A DNA stretch of 16,964 nt from Thermoplasmata archaeon (GTDB taxonomy: Archaea > Thermoplasmatota > Thermoplasmata > Thermoplasmatales > Thermoplasmataceae): NCBI GenBank assembly GCA_021819605.1, contig JAKAQT010000018.1, positions 1 to 16,964 on the forward strand, read 5' to 3'. This document shows, in pieces, positions 1-6,792 of the stretch (position 1 is its first letter; each line of letters begins with the position of its first letter). Below the pieces are notes generated by a model. It saw only the letters and a list, made by a program, of their open reading frames with translations. It was not told the origin of the DNA and searched no databases. The translations under genes were made by a program, and so were the position numbers.

Positions 1-78
1 AGTATAATCAAGTACTTTGATTTCAGCCACAAGTTGAGGAAAGCGGAAAAATCGGAACGCTATGAGAGTCACAATTAG
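1..78 (+). CDS. C-terminal end of an upstream gene (partial, unidentified)
   Basis: Reading from base 1 in frame 1 gives 25 residues and then TAG at 76-78. The tail is hydrophilic and rich in Lys, Arg, Glu and Ser (it ends in ERYESHN). It overlaps the cmk start by 17 bases, the same tight packing seen between the following genes, which supports it being a real gene end. In many euryarchaea the gene before cmk is a DUF106/EMC3-like membrane protein or ribosomal protein L34e. The fragment is too short to tell, and it has no zinc-ribbon motif. Confidence 0.45.
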   Translation, partial: SIIKYFDFSHKLRKAEKSERYESHN

Positions 79-607
79 TGGCCCAATAGGCAGTGGCAAA
101 TCCACTGCAGGCCGCATCATTTCAGGAATGCTTGGGCTCAAATTTTTCTCCGGTGGTTATTTTTTCAGGGAGAAAGCTTCAACAATGGGCATGACAGTTG
201 AAGAGTTCAATGTCTATGCCGAAACACATGAGGCAGTAGACCGTGACCTGGACGCAATGATAGCATCCTTCCTCATGGATAATGACGATGTTGTTGTGGA
301 ATCGCGCCTTGCGGGATGGATCTGCCACCGATCGGGCATTTCTGCATTCAAGGTGTTTCTCAACGCATCTCTTGACGTCAGATATGGAAGGATAAAGAAG
401 CGTGAGGGTGACGAAAGGGACCTCAAGGAAAGGATGGTGGAGAGGGAAGCCTCTGAGGCAAAGAGATACCTCCAGTATTATGGAATCGATTATTCCGACA
501 CCAGCATATACGACATGGTTATAGGTTCAGATACACTAACGGCCCAAGAGGTTGCGGAGAGGATTTATGAACGAATCATCGGAGAAGAACAGGGAAAACA
601 GCATTGA
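62..607 (+). CDS. cmk: Cytidylate (CMP) kinase, archaeal type
   Basis: Transfers a phosphate from ATP to CMP or dCMP in the cytosol, in pyrimidine nucleotide supply. The P-loop is at the N-terminus (GPIGSGKST, residues 7-15). It is followed by the SGGYFFRE substrate-binding stretch near 30-38, a VVVESRLAGWI segment near 78-88, and an Arg-rich lid with KKREGDERD near 112-120. The end (YYGIDYSDTSIYDMVI) is typical of archaeal Cmk. The length of 181 residues is usual for the archaeal form, which is shorter than bacterial Cmk. The ATG at 62 puts the P-loop at the expected distance from the start. It overlaps the upstream gene end and the downstream cbf5 (41 bases), so it is probably in one operon. 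The cmk-cbf5 neighbourhood is conserved in archaea, often with ribosomal proteins L34e/L14e, which are not seen here. Confidence 0.93.
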   Translation: MRVTISGPIGSGKSTAGRIISGMLGLKFFSGGYFFREKASTMGMTVEEFNVYAETHEAVDRDLDAMIASFLMDNDDVVVESRLAGWICHRSGISAFKVFLNASLDVRYGRIKKREGDERDLKERMVEREASEAKRYLQYYGIDYSDTSIYDMVIGSDTLTAQEVAERIYERIIGEEQGKQH

Positions 608-1604
608 CGGATTCGTTGTCATAGACAAGCCCAAGGGCCCTACAAGCCACCAGGTTGACTACTGGGTCCGGCAGATTCTGGATGTTGATAAGGTTGGCCA
701 CATAGGCACTCTTGATCCCAACGCATCCGGCGTGCTGGTTATGGCTATTGGCAAGGCGGTGAAACTCATCGACGTCGCCCATGAATATCCAAAGGAATAT
801 GTAACTGTTATGCGGCTCTATGGAGATTTTGGCCGAGACCAGCTTGAAGCTGCATTTGATCAGTTCAAGGGTGAGATATACCAGCTCCCTCCCATGAAGT
901 CCGCTGTTGCAAGGGCCCTGAGAATTCGCAGGATTTATGAACTTGAGATAAAGGAGGTGCAGGATCGCCTGGTACTGTACAGGGTGAAGTGTGAATCAGG
1001 CACTTACATAAGGACCCTGTGCATCGACATTGGCTATGTTCTTGGGCCCGGTGCCCAGATGGCTGAGCTCAGGCGCACTGCCACAGGTCCATTCGATGAA
1101 TCAATGATCCATACATTGCAGGAACTGTCAGATGCCGCGTACATGAGCAAGAATGGTAATCCTTCCAGGCTTCAGGGCATGATTATACCAATGCTGCAGC
1201 TCTTCAGGAATGATCCTAAGATCGTGGTGAAGCGTACAACCCTGTCCAACATAGCCCATGGCTCTGATCTTTTTCCCGGCGGCATAAGGGCAATAACAGG
1301 AAAACCCATGAAGGGGGACCGGGTTGCCGTGGTGACCGAGGAGAACGAACTTGTGGGAACTGGCAAGATGCTTGTAAATTACGATTCCATAATGGACCTT
1401 AAGGTTGTTGACTTTGACAGGATTCTGCTGGAAAACCCTGATCAGAAACCTGCCTCACCGGCGCCAGTAACCCGGGAGCCGCCGCGCAGGCCTGCCAGGA
1501 CTTACCGGAATGGCAATGGCGGCGGCCAGAGACGCAGGCCGCCCATGAGGAATGAAAGGCGGCCACAGGGAAGTGGATCATATGGAAGGAAGAGGGAAAG
1601 ATAA
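567..1604 (+). CDS. cbf5: tRNA/rRNA pseudouridine synthase Cbf5 (TruB/dyskerin family)
   Basis: Catalytic subunit of the H/ACA ribonucleoprotein; converts uridine to pseudouridine in rRNA and, guide-free, U55 of tRNA. The catalytic motif GHIGTLDPNASGVL carries the nucleophile Asp50. The TruB core runs to about residue 185, with SGTYIRTLCIDIG at 144-156, and a PUA domain covers about 218-288. ATG 567 is chosen because a GGAGAGG ribosome-binding site lies just before it, although the frame is open to a TTG at 552. The product is 345 residues. Unusually, the last 55 residues (290-345) form a low-complexity tail rich in Arg, Gly and Pro, ending RKRER; most archaeal Cbf5 end soon after PUA. It overlaps cmk by 41 bases and is followed by nop5. 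Nop10, a direct partner, is at 6793-6981; Gar1 and L7Ae are not in the window. Confidence 0.95.
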   Translation: MNESSEKNRENSIDGFVVIDKPKGPTSHQVDYWVRQILDVDKVGHIGTLDPNASGVLVMAIGKAVKLIDVAHEYPKEYVTVMRLYGDFGRDQLEAAFDQFKGEIYQLPPMKSAVARALRIRRIYELEIKEVQDRLVLYRVKCESGTYIRTLCIDIGYVLGPGAQMAELRRTATGPFDESMIHTLQELSDAAYMSKNGNPSRLQGMIIPMLQLFRNDPKIVVKRTTLSNIAHGSDLFPGGIRAITGKPMKGDRVAVVTEENELVGTGKMLVNYDSIMDLKVVDFDRILLENPDQKPASPAPVTREPPRRPARTYRNGNGGGQRRRPPMRNERRPQGSGSYGRKRER

Positions 1605-1617
1605 GACCGGCAGCGTC

Positions 1618-2421
1618 ATGTGGTATGGATACCCAAGGCCCATGGGATTCGGGGTCTTCAGTAATATAGAAGAGGAATACAGCAGGATATTTGATGACCT
1701 CAGGAACGGGAAGATCCCTGAAGCAGAGATTGTGGATCGCCCCGATCTCCCCGATTTGAGGGCCCTCATGATAGAGTACGCAAAGTACAGGATTAAGAAG
1801 GAATTCAGGGAGGATCAATATGTCAGGAAGTTCTATTCCCTTGTTCCAGAGATAAATAAGTCAATAAACCTGATCCTGGAGAAGGTCATGACCTTCGGCC
1901 TCATAACAGGTATCAACTACAACTCCGATGATCCTTGCCGGTTCTTCACAAATCTTGAGGGGCTGGATCTCCCGGAAGATATATCATCAATGATGACCCA
2001 GATTTCATCGTCTGTTACCTGGCTGTGCGCCATGAGATCGTCACTGGTACAGTTTCTGTCAGAGCGTGTCAGGACAATTATGCCCAATACCTGCAGGATA
2101 GCAGGCGAAGACCTTGCAACAGAGCTGCTCTTCCATGCAGGTAGCCTCCGCAACCTTGCCCTGATGCCAGCCAGCAGCATACAGGTGCTGGGAGCGGAAA
2201 AGGCGCTCTTCAAGCATTTTGTTTCGGGAACTCCGCCGCCGAAGCATGGCATCCTGTTCCATTACAAGGGAATGTCCTCACTGCCTGCCAGAAGGCGGGG
2301 GCGTGCGGCAAGGGTCATTGCCGGGAAAATTGCCATAGCATCTAGGGCTGATCTTTCCGGAACGTTGCTGGACACAGATAAAATGCTTGATCAGATTCGG
2401 GAAGCAATGAATCGCAAATAG
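1618..2421 (+). CDS. nop5: Nop5 (Nop56/58-family) C/D box sRNP core protein
   Basis: Scaffold of the archaeal C/D box sRNP that carries out 2'-O-methylation of rRNA; the Nop domain binds L7Ae-bound guide RNA and the N-terminal domain binds fibrillarin. Seen here: the family N-terminus with PMGFGVF (residues 8-14), a helical central part, and a clear Nop domain, including LALMPASSIQVLGAEKAL (180-197), GTPPPKHGILFH (204-215) and ARVIAGKIAIASRADLSG (231-248). There are 267 residues from ATG 1618, similar to the short archaeal forms, and no Lys-rich C-terminal tail. In-frame ATGs at 1552 and 1582 are possible, but 1618 best matches the family N-terminus. Fibrillarin usually follows nop5 in archaea; here a convergent purF stop directly abuts instead, so fibrillarin must be encoded elsewhere. 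The likely transcript is cmk-cbf5-nop5. Confidence 0.88.
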   Translation: MWYGYPRPMGFGVFSNIEEEYSRIFDDLRNGKIPEAEIVDRPDLPDLRALMIEYAKYRIKKEFREDQYVRKFYSLVPEINKSINLILEKVMTFGLITGINYNSDDPCRFFTNLEGLDLPEDISSMMTQISSSVTWLCAMRSSLVQFLSERVRTIMPNTCRIAGEDLATELLFHAGSLRNLALMPASSIQVLGAEKALFKHFVSGTPPPKHGILFHYKGMSSLPARRRGRAARVIAGKIAIASRADLSGTLLDTDKMLDQIREAMNRK

Positions 2422-3876
2422 TCAGGAGGAAAAGCTTTCCAGTTCCTTCTGCCTTGGTGTTTTTGCCTTCTCAGGGGTTGGTGCTGGATAATTTCCCGTG
2501 AGGCATCCAAGGCACAGGGAGTTCTCATTCTTCTCTATGCTCCTGACCAGGCCCTGTATGGACACATAACCAAGTGAATCCGATCCTATCTCCTTCCTTA
2601 TCTCTTCCATGTCCTTTCCGGATGCCAGGAACTGGTCTCTTGTCTTCATATCCACCCCGAAGTAGCATGGGGCCACTATGGGAGGCGACCCAATCCTTAC
2701 ATGGACCTCCACTGCACCGGCATTCCTGAGGAGTGCCACAATATGTTTCATCGTGTTCCCCCTCACGATGCTGTCATCCACGAGAACAACCCTCTTGCCC
2801 TGAAGTTCTGACTTTATGGTGTTGAGCTTCAGCACAATGGCCTTCTTTCTGGCATCCTGGGTTGGCATTATGAATGTCCTGTCAGAAAACCTGTTCTTTA
2901 TGAGCCCTTCACTGTATGGTATATGTGATTCCATGGAGAATCCCAGTGCCTGCGCCCTTCCAGAATCAGGAACTGGGATGACCACATCCGCCTCCACAGG
3001 ATGTTCCCTGGCAAGCTCCTTTCCAAGGTTAATCCTTGATCCAAAAACTTCCACGTTGTCTATGACGCTGTCGGGCCTTGCGAAGTACACATATTCGAAC
3101 ATGCAGTGGGCGGTCCTTGGGGCTGGCCGTACAAAAATTGTCTCCGGCCCCCTTTCGGTGATCTCAACGGCCTCTCCGGGTTTCACGTCACGGATCTTAG
3201 TTGCTCCAAGTATGTCAAGGGCGCAGGTTTCAGATGCAACTATAAAATTGTCTCCAAAGTTTCCCATAACCAGGGGCCTTATTCCCAGCGGGTCTCTTAT
3301 GGCAAAGAGCCGGTCATTTATCATCATTGTAACGGCATAAGCACCCTTCAGCCTGTCCATGGCGATCTTTATGCCGTTCTGTATTCCATAGGTAGTTATG
3401 TCCCTTGCCAGCTCCATGAGAAGCACTTCGGTGTCCGATGAGGTCAGGAAGGTAAGCCCCATTCGCATCATCTCCTCTCTCAGGGCGTCTGCATTGGTAA
3501 TCTCCCCGTTATGCGACACTGCTATGTGGCCCAGGGAATTTGACACAAGAAATGGCCCGGCATTCTCCATGGTCTTTGTGCCGGCGGTGGAATACCTGGT
3601 ATGCCCTATTCCAACATTTCCAGAAAGGTAGGAATCTGAATCAGACAATTTATCATTGAAGACCTCTGACACCAGCCCCATGCCCTTGCGGACATTTATG
3701 GTGGAATTAACAAAAGTCGCAATGCCTGCACTTTCCTGTCCCCGGTGCTGCAGGGTCTTTAAGGATACTAGAAGAACCGGGTATGCCTGATCACCACCGC
3801 GGTAACCAACTACCGCGCAGTGATCACTTGGCTTTAGCCCATCTATAGGATCTGATTCTTGCTGATGGGAATCCAC
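2422..3876 (-). CDS. purF: Amidophosphoribosyltransferase (glutamine PRPP amidotransferase)
   Basis: First step of purine synthesis: PRPP plus glutamine gives phosphoribosylamine. An N-terminal Ntn-type glutaminase begins at Cys20 (CAVVGYRGG), followed by a phosphoribosyltransferase domain with the PRPP loop VLVDDSIVRGNT (364-375). Cys258, Cys404, Cys455 and Cys458 (the last two as CLGC) match the four Fe4S4 ligands of the Bacillus subtilis enzyme. With the 19 residues before Cys20 acting as a removable propeptide, this looks like the Fe-S, self-processed class. The frame is open to a GTG at 3921, but GTG 3876 is preferred because it has AGAGGTG eight bases upstream. The longer reading would run further through rpl37e. 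It overlaps rpl37e by 53 bases in the +1 frame. Its stop abuts the nop5 stop with no gap. It is probably the last gene of lsm-rpl37e-purF. Confidence 0.95.
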   Translation of the reverse strand: MDSHQQESDPIDGLKPSDHCAVVGYRGGDQAYPVLLVSLKTLQHRGQESAGIATFVNSTINVRKGMGLVSEVFNDKLSDSDSYLSGNVGIGHTRYSTAGTKTMENAGPFLVSNSLGHIAVSHNGEITNADALREEMMRMGLTFLTSSDTEVLLMELARDITTYGIQNGIKIAMDRLKGAYAVTMMINDRLFAIRDPLGIRPLVMGNFGDNFIVASETCALDILGATKIRDVKPGEAVEITERGPETIFVRPAPRTAHCMFEYVYFARPDSVIDNVEVFGSRINLGKELAREHPVEADVVIPVPDSGRAQALGFSMESHIPYSEGLIKNRFSDRTFIMPTQDARKKAIVLKLNTIKSELQGKRVVLVDDSIVRGNTMKHIVALLRNAGAVEVHVRIGSPPIVAPCYFGVDMKTRDQFLASGKDMEEIRKEIGSDSLGYVSIQGLVRSIEKNENSLCLGCLTGNYPAPTPEKAKTPRQKELESFSS

Positions 3877-3988
3877 AGTGAGAGCACCTCTTTTGCCTGA
3901 CGTGGTATGTGTGATGACCACATCTGCGGCATGTAACGTGGACCTTCTTGTTGTTCATCTTTCCCATTACTGCTGTTCCATTGCTCAT
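3824..3988 (-). CDS. rpl37e: 50S ribosomal protein L37e
   Basis: A 54-residue zinc-ribbon protein of the large subunit. The translation starts MSNGTAVMGK and ends SYRWAKAK. The four zinc ligands are Cys20, Cys23, Cys35 and Cys38, as CRRC and CSHC, with basic residues all along, as expected for an rRNA-binding protein. The short length fits the family (about 50-65 residues). The start ATG overlaps the lsm stop as ATGA (3985-3988), a usual sign of coupled translation. The order lsm-rpl37e is widely conserved in archaea. Its 3' third lies on top of the purF 5' end in a different frame, so a length cut-off or a longest-ORF rule would miss it. Confidence 0.95.
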   Translation of the reverse strand: MSNGTAVMGKMNNKKVHVTCRRCGHHTYHVRQKRCSHCGFPSARIRSYRWAKAK

Positions 3989-4239
3989 TGATTATCACCT
4001 TTTGATGGAGATACAAATATTACATTGTCGCCGCGAACAAGGATACGTTCAAAGACCCCCTTTGTTTCTCCTCTGATAGTCTCGCCGGCATTCCTTATGA
4101 CAAGGTTCATGTAAACGTCATAACCTTCAAGTATTCCGGAGTAACCCCTGTTACCCTTTACATCCACCATTACGTTCTTCTCTATGGATCCTCTGAGAAC
4201 GTCCATTGGCTTTAGTGCACTTGGCTGTGGCTTAGGCAT
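3985..4239 (-). CDS. lsm: LSm (Sm-like) RNA-binding protein
   Basis: Small ring-forming RNA-binding protein of the archaeal Sm1/Sm2 (SmAP) family. The Sm1 motif spans about residues 15-51 (LEGYDVYMNLVI) and the Sm2 motif 66-77 (ILVRGDNVIFV), with the diagnostic RGDN. From ATG 4239 it has 84 residues, the normal size. The frame is open to a GTG at 4290, which would add 17 residues that do not resemble the family; a TATA-like box at 4268-4275 sits about 32 bases before ATG 4239, favouring the shorter start with a very short leader. It is the first gene of lsm-rpl37e-purF and is coupled to rpl37e by an ATGA overlap. The protein probably joins RNA metabolism; its RNA partners cannot be read from the sequence. 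Confidence 0.95.
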   Translation of the reverse strand: MPKPQPSALKPMDVLRGSIEKNVMVDVKGNRGYSGILEGYDVYMNLVIRNAGETIRGETKGVFERILVRGDNVIFVSPSKGDNQ

Positions 4240-4267
4240 GTCTATTCCCGGCTGAATTGATAGTTCG

Positions 4268-4275
4268 TATTTAAC
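4268..4275 (-). promoter_or_regulatory. Putative TATA box for the lsm-rpl37e-purF operon
   Basis: On the minus strand this reads GTTAAATA. The predicted transcription start about 25 bases downstream falls near 4246, seven bases before the lsm ATG. A second AT-rich box (TTTAAAAG, minus strand, 4313-4320) lies 26 bases before the alternative GTG at 4290, so a promoter further out is also possible. Confidence 0.45.
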
Positions 4276-4402
4276 TATTTGTAGGTTCACATTCCCAGGG
4301 CTGGATTAATTCTTTTAAAGGAGCAGGATCAGGCAGATGAAAAGAAGCTGCGGATGATAGTTATGATCAGCATACACGAACTATTTTTCTGAACCGGAAA
4401 TG

Positions 4403-4410
4403 ATTATAAA
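4403..4410 (+). promoter_or_regulatory. Putative TATA box for the cupin-domain gene
   Basis: ATTATAAA is centred about 24-25 bases before the ATG at 4431, which would make the mRNA leaderless. No ribosome-binding site precedes this ATG, in agreement with a leaderless start. The gap 4291-4430 therefore looks like a divergent promoter region shared with the lsm operon. Confidence 0.55.
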
Positions 4411-4430
4411 ACAAACCGGAATGGCGAAGA

Positions 4431-5360
4431 ATGACCATAAAGATACTGGAGAATCCAGCGAAAGAGGTACGGCCTGCAGGTGCCATACGCTGTGATGTAG
4501 CGTGGAAGCTTTTCGATCCCGATAACATGGGCGATTTCAGGATGGAATCCATGAAAAACATGATCAGATTCACGCAGTGGCTCTGGGCGGACCTGTCAAA
4601 CAGATCCGGGTACTTGAGAGTGGATCACGGGAAGAATATCTGGATCATTGCCCCTGCGCTGACAGAATCCGCCAGGAGCTATCTTGTCAGGATATGCTCA
4701 TTCTGGGACATAGATATACAGCTATACCATGGCATTGCCAGCATGGGGGAAGCTGAAAATCCCGGAGAGAAGATGTGGATTCCACCGGTCCAGAACATAC
4801 TGTCAGGCGAGGGGCATGATGCATCGCAGCTGGCCATCAACGAGACAGACAGTGGAAGCAGATGCAGCTATCTTTCTCCACTCACTGGATTTTCCCATGC
4901 ATTCATGAGAGTTTATGACATCGAACCCGGGAACACCTATTCACGCCATCACAGCCACACTGCACGGGAAGAGCATTACATTGTGATATCCGGAAGAGGA
5001 AGGGCACGGATTGCTGACCGGGAAATCCCCATAAGTCCCGGGGACGTCATATCAAAACCGACCGGGCCGGACCTCCCAACCCAGATCCTTGCCGCAGATG
5101 ATTCCCCGGTAAGGGTCCTGGACATTGAAATCTGGTCAGATCCATCCAGAAACGACAAGGATGTCGTCGTCTACCCGGACCACAGGGAAATCTGCCTCTT
5201 CGGAGGTGGATGGCACAATACACTGCCACTGGATTCACTGATGGACGCCGGAGACACCATGCAGCATTATGAAACAGGGTACGCGAGGAAAGCCGATGGA
5301 ACATGGTCTCCTGCGGTCATCCCGGGCACGCAGCCCAGGGAAGAGACAGGGATTCAGTAG
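4431..5360 (+). CDS. Cupin-domain protein with an unrecognised N-terminal half
   Basis: 309 residues, function unknown. The second half (about 155-255) is a cupin beta-barrel: cupin motif 1 is seen as a His-rich stretch with His174, His176 and Glu180/Glu181, then a Gly at 188 (HYIVISGRG). Motif 2 follows as ISPGDVISKPTGPD (201-214). The usual motif-2 histidine after PxG is not present (Pro-Asp-Leu instead), so metal binding may be incomplete or differ. Residues 1-145 (several Trp, mixed helix/strand character, no membrane segment) match no family I recognise; a segment near 245-262 (VVVYPDHREICLFGGGW) is a strand-rich extension. There is no signal peptide, so it is probably cytosolic. It is a lone gene with its own promoter. 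Candidate roles include sugar or small-molecule isomerase, dioxygenase or ligand sensor; the sequence does not decide. Confidence 0.75.
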   Translation: MTIKILENPAKEVRPAGAIRCDVAWKLFDPDNMGDFRMESMKNMIRFTQWLWADLSNRSGYLRVDHGKNIWIIAPALTESARSYLVRICSFWDIDIQLYHGIASMGEAENPGEKMWIPPVQNILSGEGHDASQLAINETDSGSRCSYLSPLTGFSHAFMRVYDIEPGNTYSRHHSHTAREEHYIVISGRGRARIADREIPISPGDVISKPTGPDLPTQILAADDSPVRVLDIEIWSDPSRNDKDVVVYPDHREICLFGGGWHNTLPLDSLMDAGDTMQHYETGYARKADGTWSPAVIPGTQPREETGIQ

Positions 5361-5446
5361 GGAAAACTTCCAGTCCCGCATTCACCATGATCGCTGCATC
5401 ATAACCTGGGAGGAACAGCAACCATAATTCCATCCGGTTAAGAAAA

Positions 5447-5454
5447 CTTATATT
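5447..5454 (+). promoter_or_regulatory. Putative TATA box for the rpl44e operon
   Basis: CTTATATT lies in an AT-rich stretch. The predicted start about 25 bases downstream is near 5476, giving a leader of about 75 bases before rpl44e. This makes the operon one of the few here with a long leader and a Shine-Dalgarno site (AGGTGA, 5534-5539). Confidence 0.5.
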
Positions 5455-5481
5455 CCTCATTCTAATTCAGCGAGAGCATAT

Positions 5482-5524
5482 CAAGATCCCGGAGATGATG
5501 AATCATCAGGGTTTCAGGATCTTG
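5482..5524 (+). promoter_or_regulatory. Structured 5' leader (hairpin) of the rpl44e operon
   Basis: A perfect 7-bp inverted repeat, CAAGATC (5482-5488) and GATCTTG (5518-5524), encloses an inner palindrome GATGATGAATCATC (5494-5507) that can fold as a 5-bp stem with a TGAA loop. CC/GG next to it can extend pairing, with an asymmetric bulge on the 3' side. It lies almost at the predicted mRNA 5' end and 10 bases before the ribosome-binding site. Possible roles are autoregulation by L44e or S27e, or mRNA protection. This is inferred from base pairing only. Confidence 0.45.
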
Positions 5525-5550
5525 CCAATCAACAGGTGAAAGTATTGAAA

Positions 5551-5829
5551 ATGCCTAAAGTAATCAAGATGTACTGCCCTTCCTGCAAGAAGCATACGCC
5601 TCACGATGTGGAAAGAGTCAGGAAAAAGAAAGCCAGTGAGTTCAGGGCAGGACAGAGGAGATTCCGCAGAGCCACATCAGGATACGGAGGTTTTCCAAGG
5701 CCAAAGTATGAAGGCCGGGAAAAGCCAACCAAGAGGCTTGCTCTGAGATTCAGGTGCCAGACCTGCAAAAAGGCAATTACACCTCCAAGCTTCAGGGCCA
5801 AGAAACTGGAAATAGTGGAGGTTCAGTAA
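5551..5829 (+). CDS. rpl44e: 50S ribosomal protein L44e
   Basis: Zinc-ribbon protein of the large subunit near the E site. Zinc ligands appear as CPSC near the N-terminus (residues 9-12) and CQTC near 69-72. The middle is strongly basic, with the family's GYGGFPRPKYEGREKPTKR segment. At 92 residues from ATG 5551 it has the usual length; the frame is open to GTG 5536, but that codon lies within the AGGTGA ribosome-binding site (5534-5539), which serves ATG 5551. It is first in the operon with rps27e, aif2a, nop10 and a PAC2-family gene, an order conserved across archaea. Confidence 0.96.
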   Translation: MPKVIKMYCPSCKKHTPHDVERVRKKKASEFRAGQRRFRRATSGYGGFPRPKYEGREKPTKRLALRFRCQTCKKAITPPSFRAKKLEIVEVQ

Positions 5830-5830
5830 T

Positions 5831-6031
5831 ATGGCGGAAAGCAGATTTGCAAAGCCCAAGAGCATAGGAAACAAGTTCATCAGGATAAAATGCAGGGACT
5901 GCGGCAATGAGCAGGTTACATACACGAAGATATCCTCTGTAGTTGTGTGCCACATCTGCAACGCCACCCTTGCAAGGCCAACCGGCGGAACGCTGGACCT
6001 AGCCGCGGATATTGTTGGAGATCAGCAATGA
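5831..6031 (+). CDS. rps27e: 30S ribosomal protein S27e
   Basis: A 66-residue zinc-ribbon protein of the small subunit. The zinc ligands are Cys21 and Cys24 (CRDC) and Cys40 and Cys43 (CHIC), separated by the family's beta-hairpin (VTYTKISSVV), and the C-terminus carries the PTGGTLDLAADIV segment. The ribosome-binding site GGAGGT lies inside the end of rpl44e, about seven bases before ATG. Only one base separates it from the rpl44e stop, and its own stop overlaps the aif2a start as ATGA, so translation of the three genes is probably coupled. Confidence 0.96.
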   Translation: MAESRFAKPKSIGNKFIRIKCRDCGNEQVTYTKISSVVVCHICNATLARPTGGTLDLAADIVGDQQ

Positions 6032-6783
6032 GCAAGGACCTTCCTGAACCGGGAGAGCTGGTGGTCGTAACAATAAAGGAAGTAAAGAATTTTGGAGCTA
6101 CGGCCAAGCTGGAAGAATACCCGGGGCATGAGGGTTTTATCCACATAGCTGAAGTCGCCACCGGCTGGGTAAAACACATAAGGGATTACCTGAGAGAAGG
6201 CCAGAAGACGGTGTGCAAGGTCCTGAGCATTGACATAAACAGGGGTAATGTTGAACTTTCCCTGAAAAGGGTCAATGATCACCAGAAGAGAGAGAAGATC
6301 TCCGAATGGAAGAATGAGCAGAAGGCTTCCAAGCTTCTTGAGATAGTTGCCAAGCAGCTAAAGAAGTCCGTTGAGGAGTGCGAGGCTGAATTTGCAGATG
6401 AACTGAGGCAGAGGTACGGCAATCTGTATGCAGCATTCGAGGACGCTTCAGCAAGTGAAAACTGGTTCCCCGAAATCAATGAGAAATGGAAGACAGTCTT
6501 TGTGAAAATCTCCAGGGAAAACGTCGTGCTTCCATATGTTAAAATTGGTGGCACCATAGAAGCATATTCCCTTGCGCCCAATGGGATTCAGATGATCAGG
6601 TCCACAATAGATCCAGGTGATGAGGCCACTGTGGGAATCCAGTATGCCGGGGCTCCACGATATATCGTGACTGTCACTGACAAGGATTATAAGACTGCCG
6701 AAGATACTCTTAAAAGAGTGGTACAGAGGATAATGGACAATGCCAAAAAGAACGGCGTTGTGGCCGAATTTGTCAGGAAATGA
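6028..6783 (+). CDS. eif2a: Translation initiation factor 2 subunit alpha (aIF2-alpha)
   Basis: Subunit of the aIF2 trimer that brings initiator Met-tRNA to the small subunit. An S1 RNA-binding domain covers about 8-85 (GFIHIAEVATGWVKHI at 36-51, then IDINRGNVELSLKRV), followed by a helical domain (90-170) and the C-terminal alpha/beta domain that contacts the gamma subunit (175-251). The residue aligned with eukaryotic Ser51 is His50, so the eukaryotic phosphorylation switch is absent, as is common in archaea. It has 251 residues from ATG 6028, preceded by GGAG; the frame is open to 5947, but that part covers rps27e and is not family sequence. It sits between rps27e and nop10 in the conserved operon. 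Confidence 0.96.
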   Translation: MSKDLPEPGELVVVTIKEVKNFGATAKLEEYPGHEGFIHIAEVATGWVKHIRDYLREGQKTVCKVLSIDINRGNVELSLKRVNDHQKREKISEWKNEQKASKLLEIVAKQLKKSVEECEAEFADELRQRYGNLYAAFEDASASENWFPEINEKWKTVFVKISRENVVLPYVKIGGTIEAYSLAPNGIQMIRSTIDPGDEATVGIQYAGAPRYIVTVTDKDYKTAEDTLKRVVQRIMDNAKKNGVVAEFVRK

Positions 6784-6792
6784 TAAAGCGGT

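Noticed and set aside
1399..1818. 139-codon minus-strand frame across the cbf5/nop5 junction
   Set aside because: It is a shadow of two well-supported genes on the other strand, without family resemblance or a ribosome-binding site.
3877..3921. Upstream GTG start of purF at 3921
   Set aside because: It would place the first residues inside the L37e zinc-ribbon codons without a matching ribosome-binding site; GTG 3876 has AGAGGTG at proper distance.
5495..5545. Possible C/D box guide RNA in the rpl44e leader (ATGATGA at 5495-5501)
   Set aside because: A C box-like heptamer is present but no CTGA D box follows at a suitable distance, and the heptamer is part of the hairpin.
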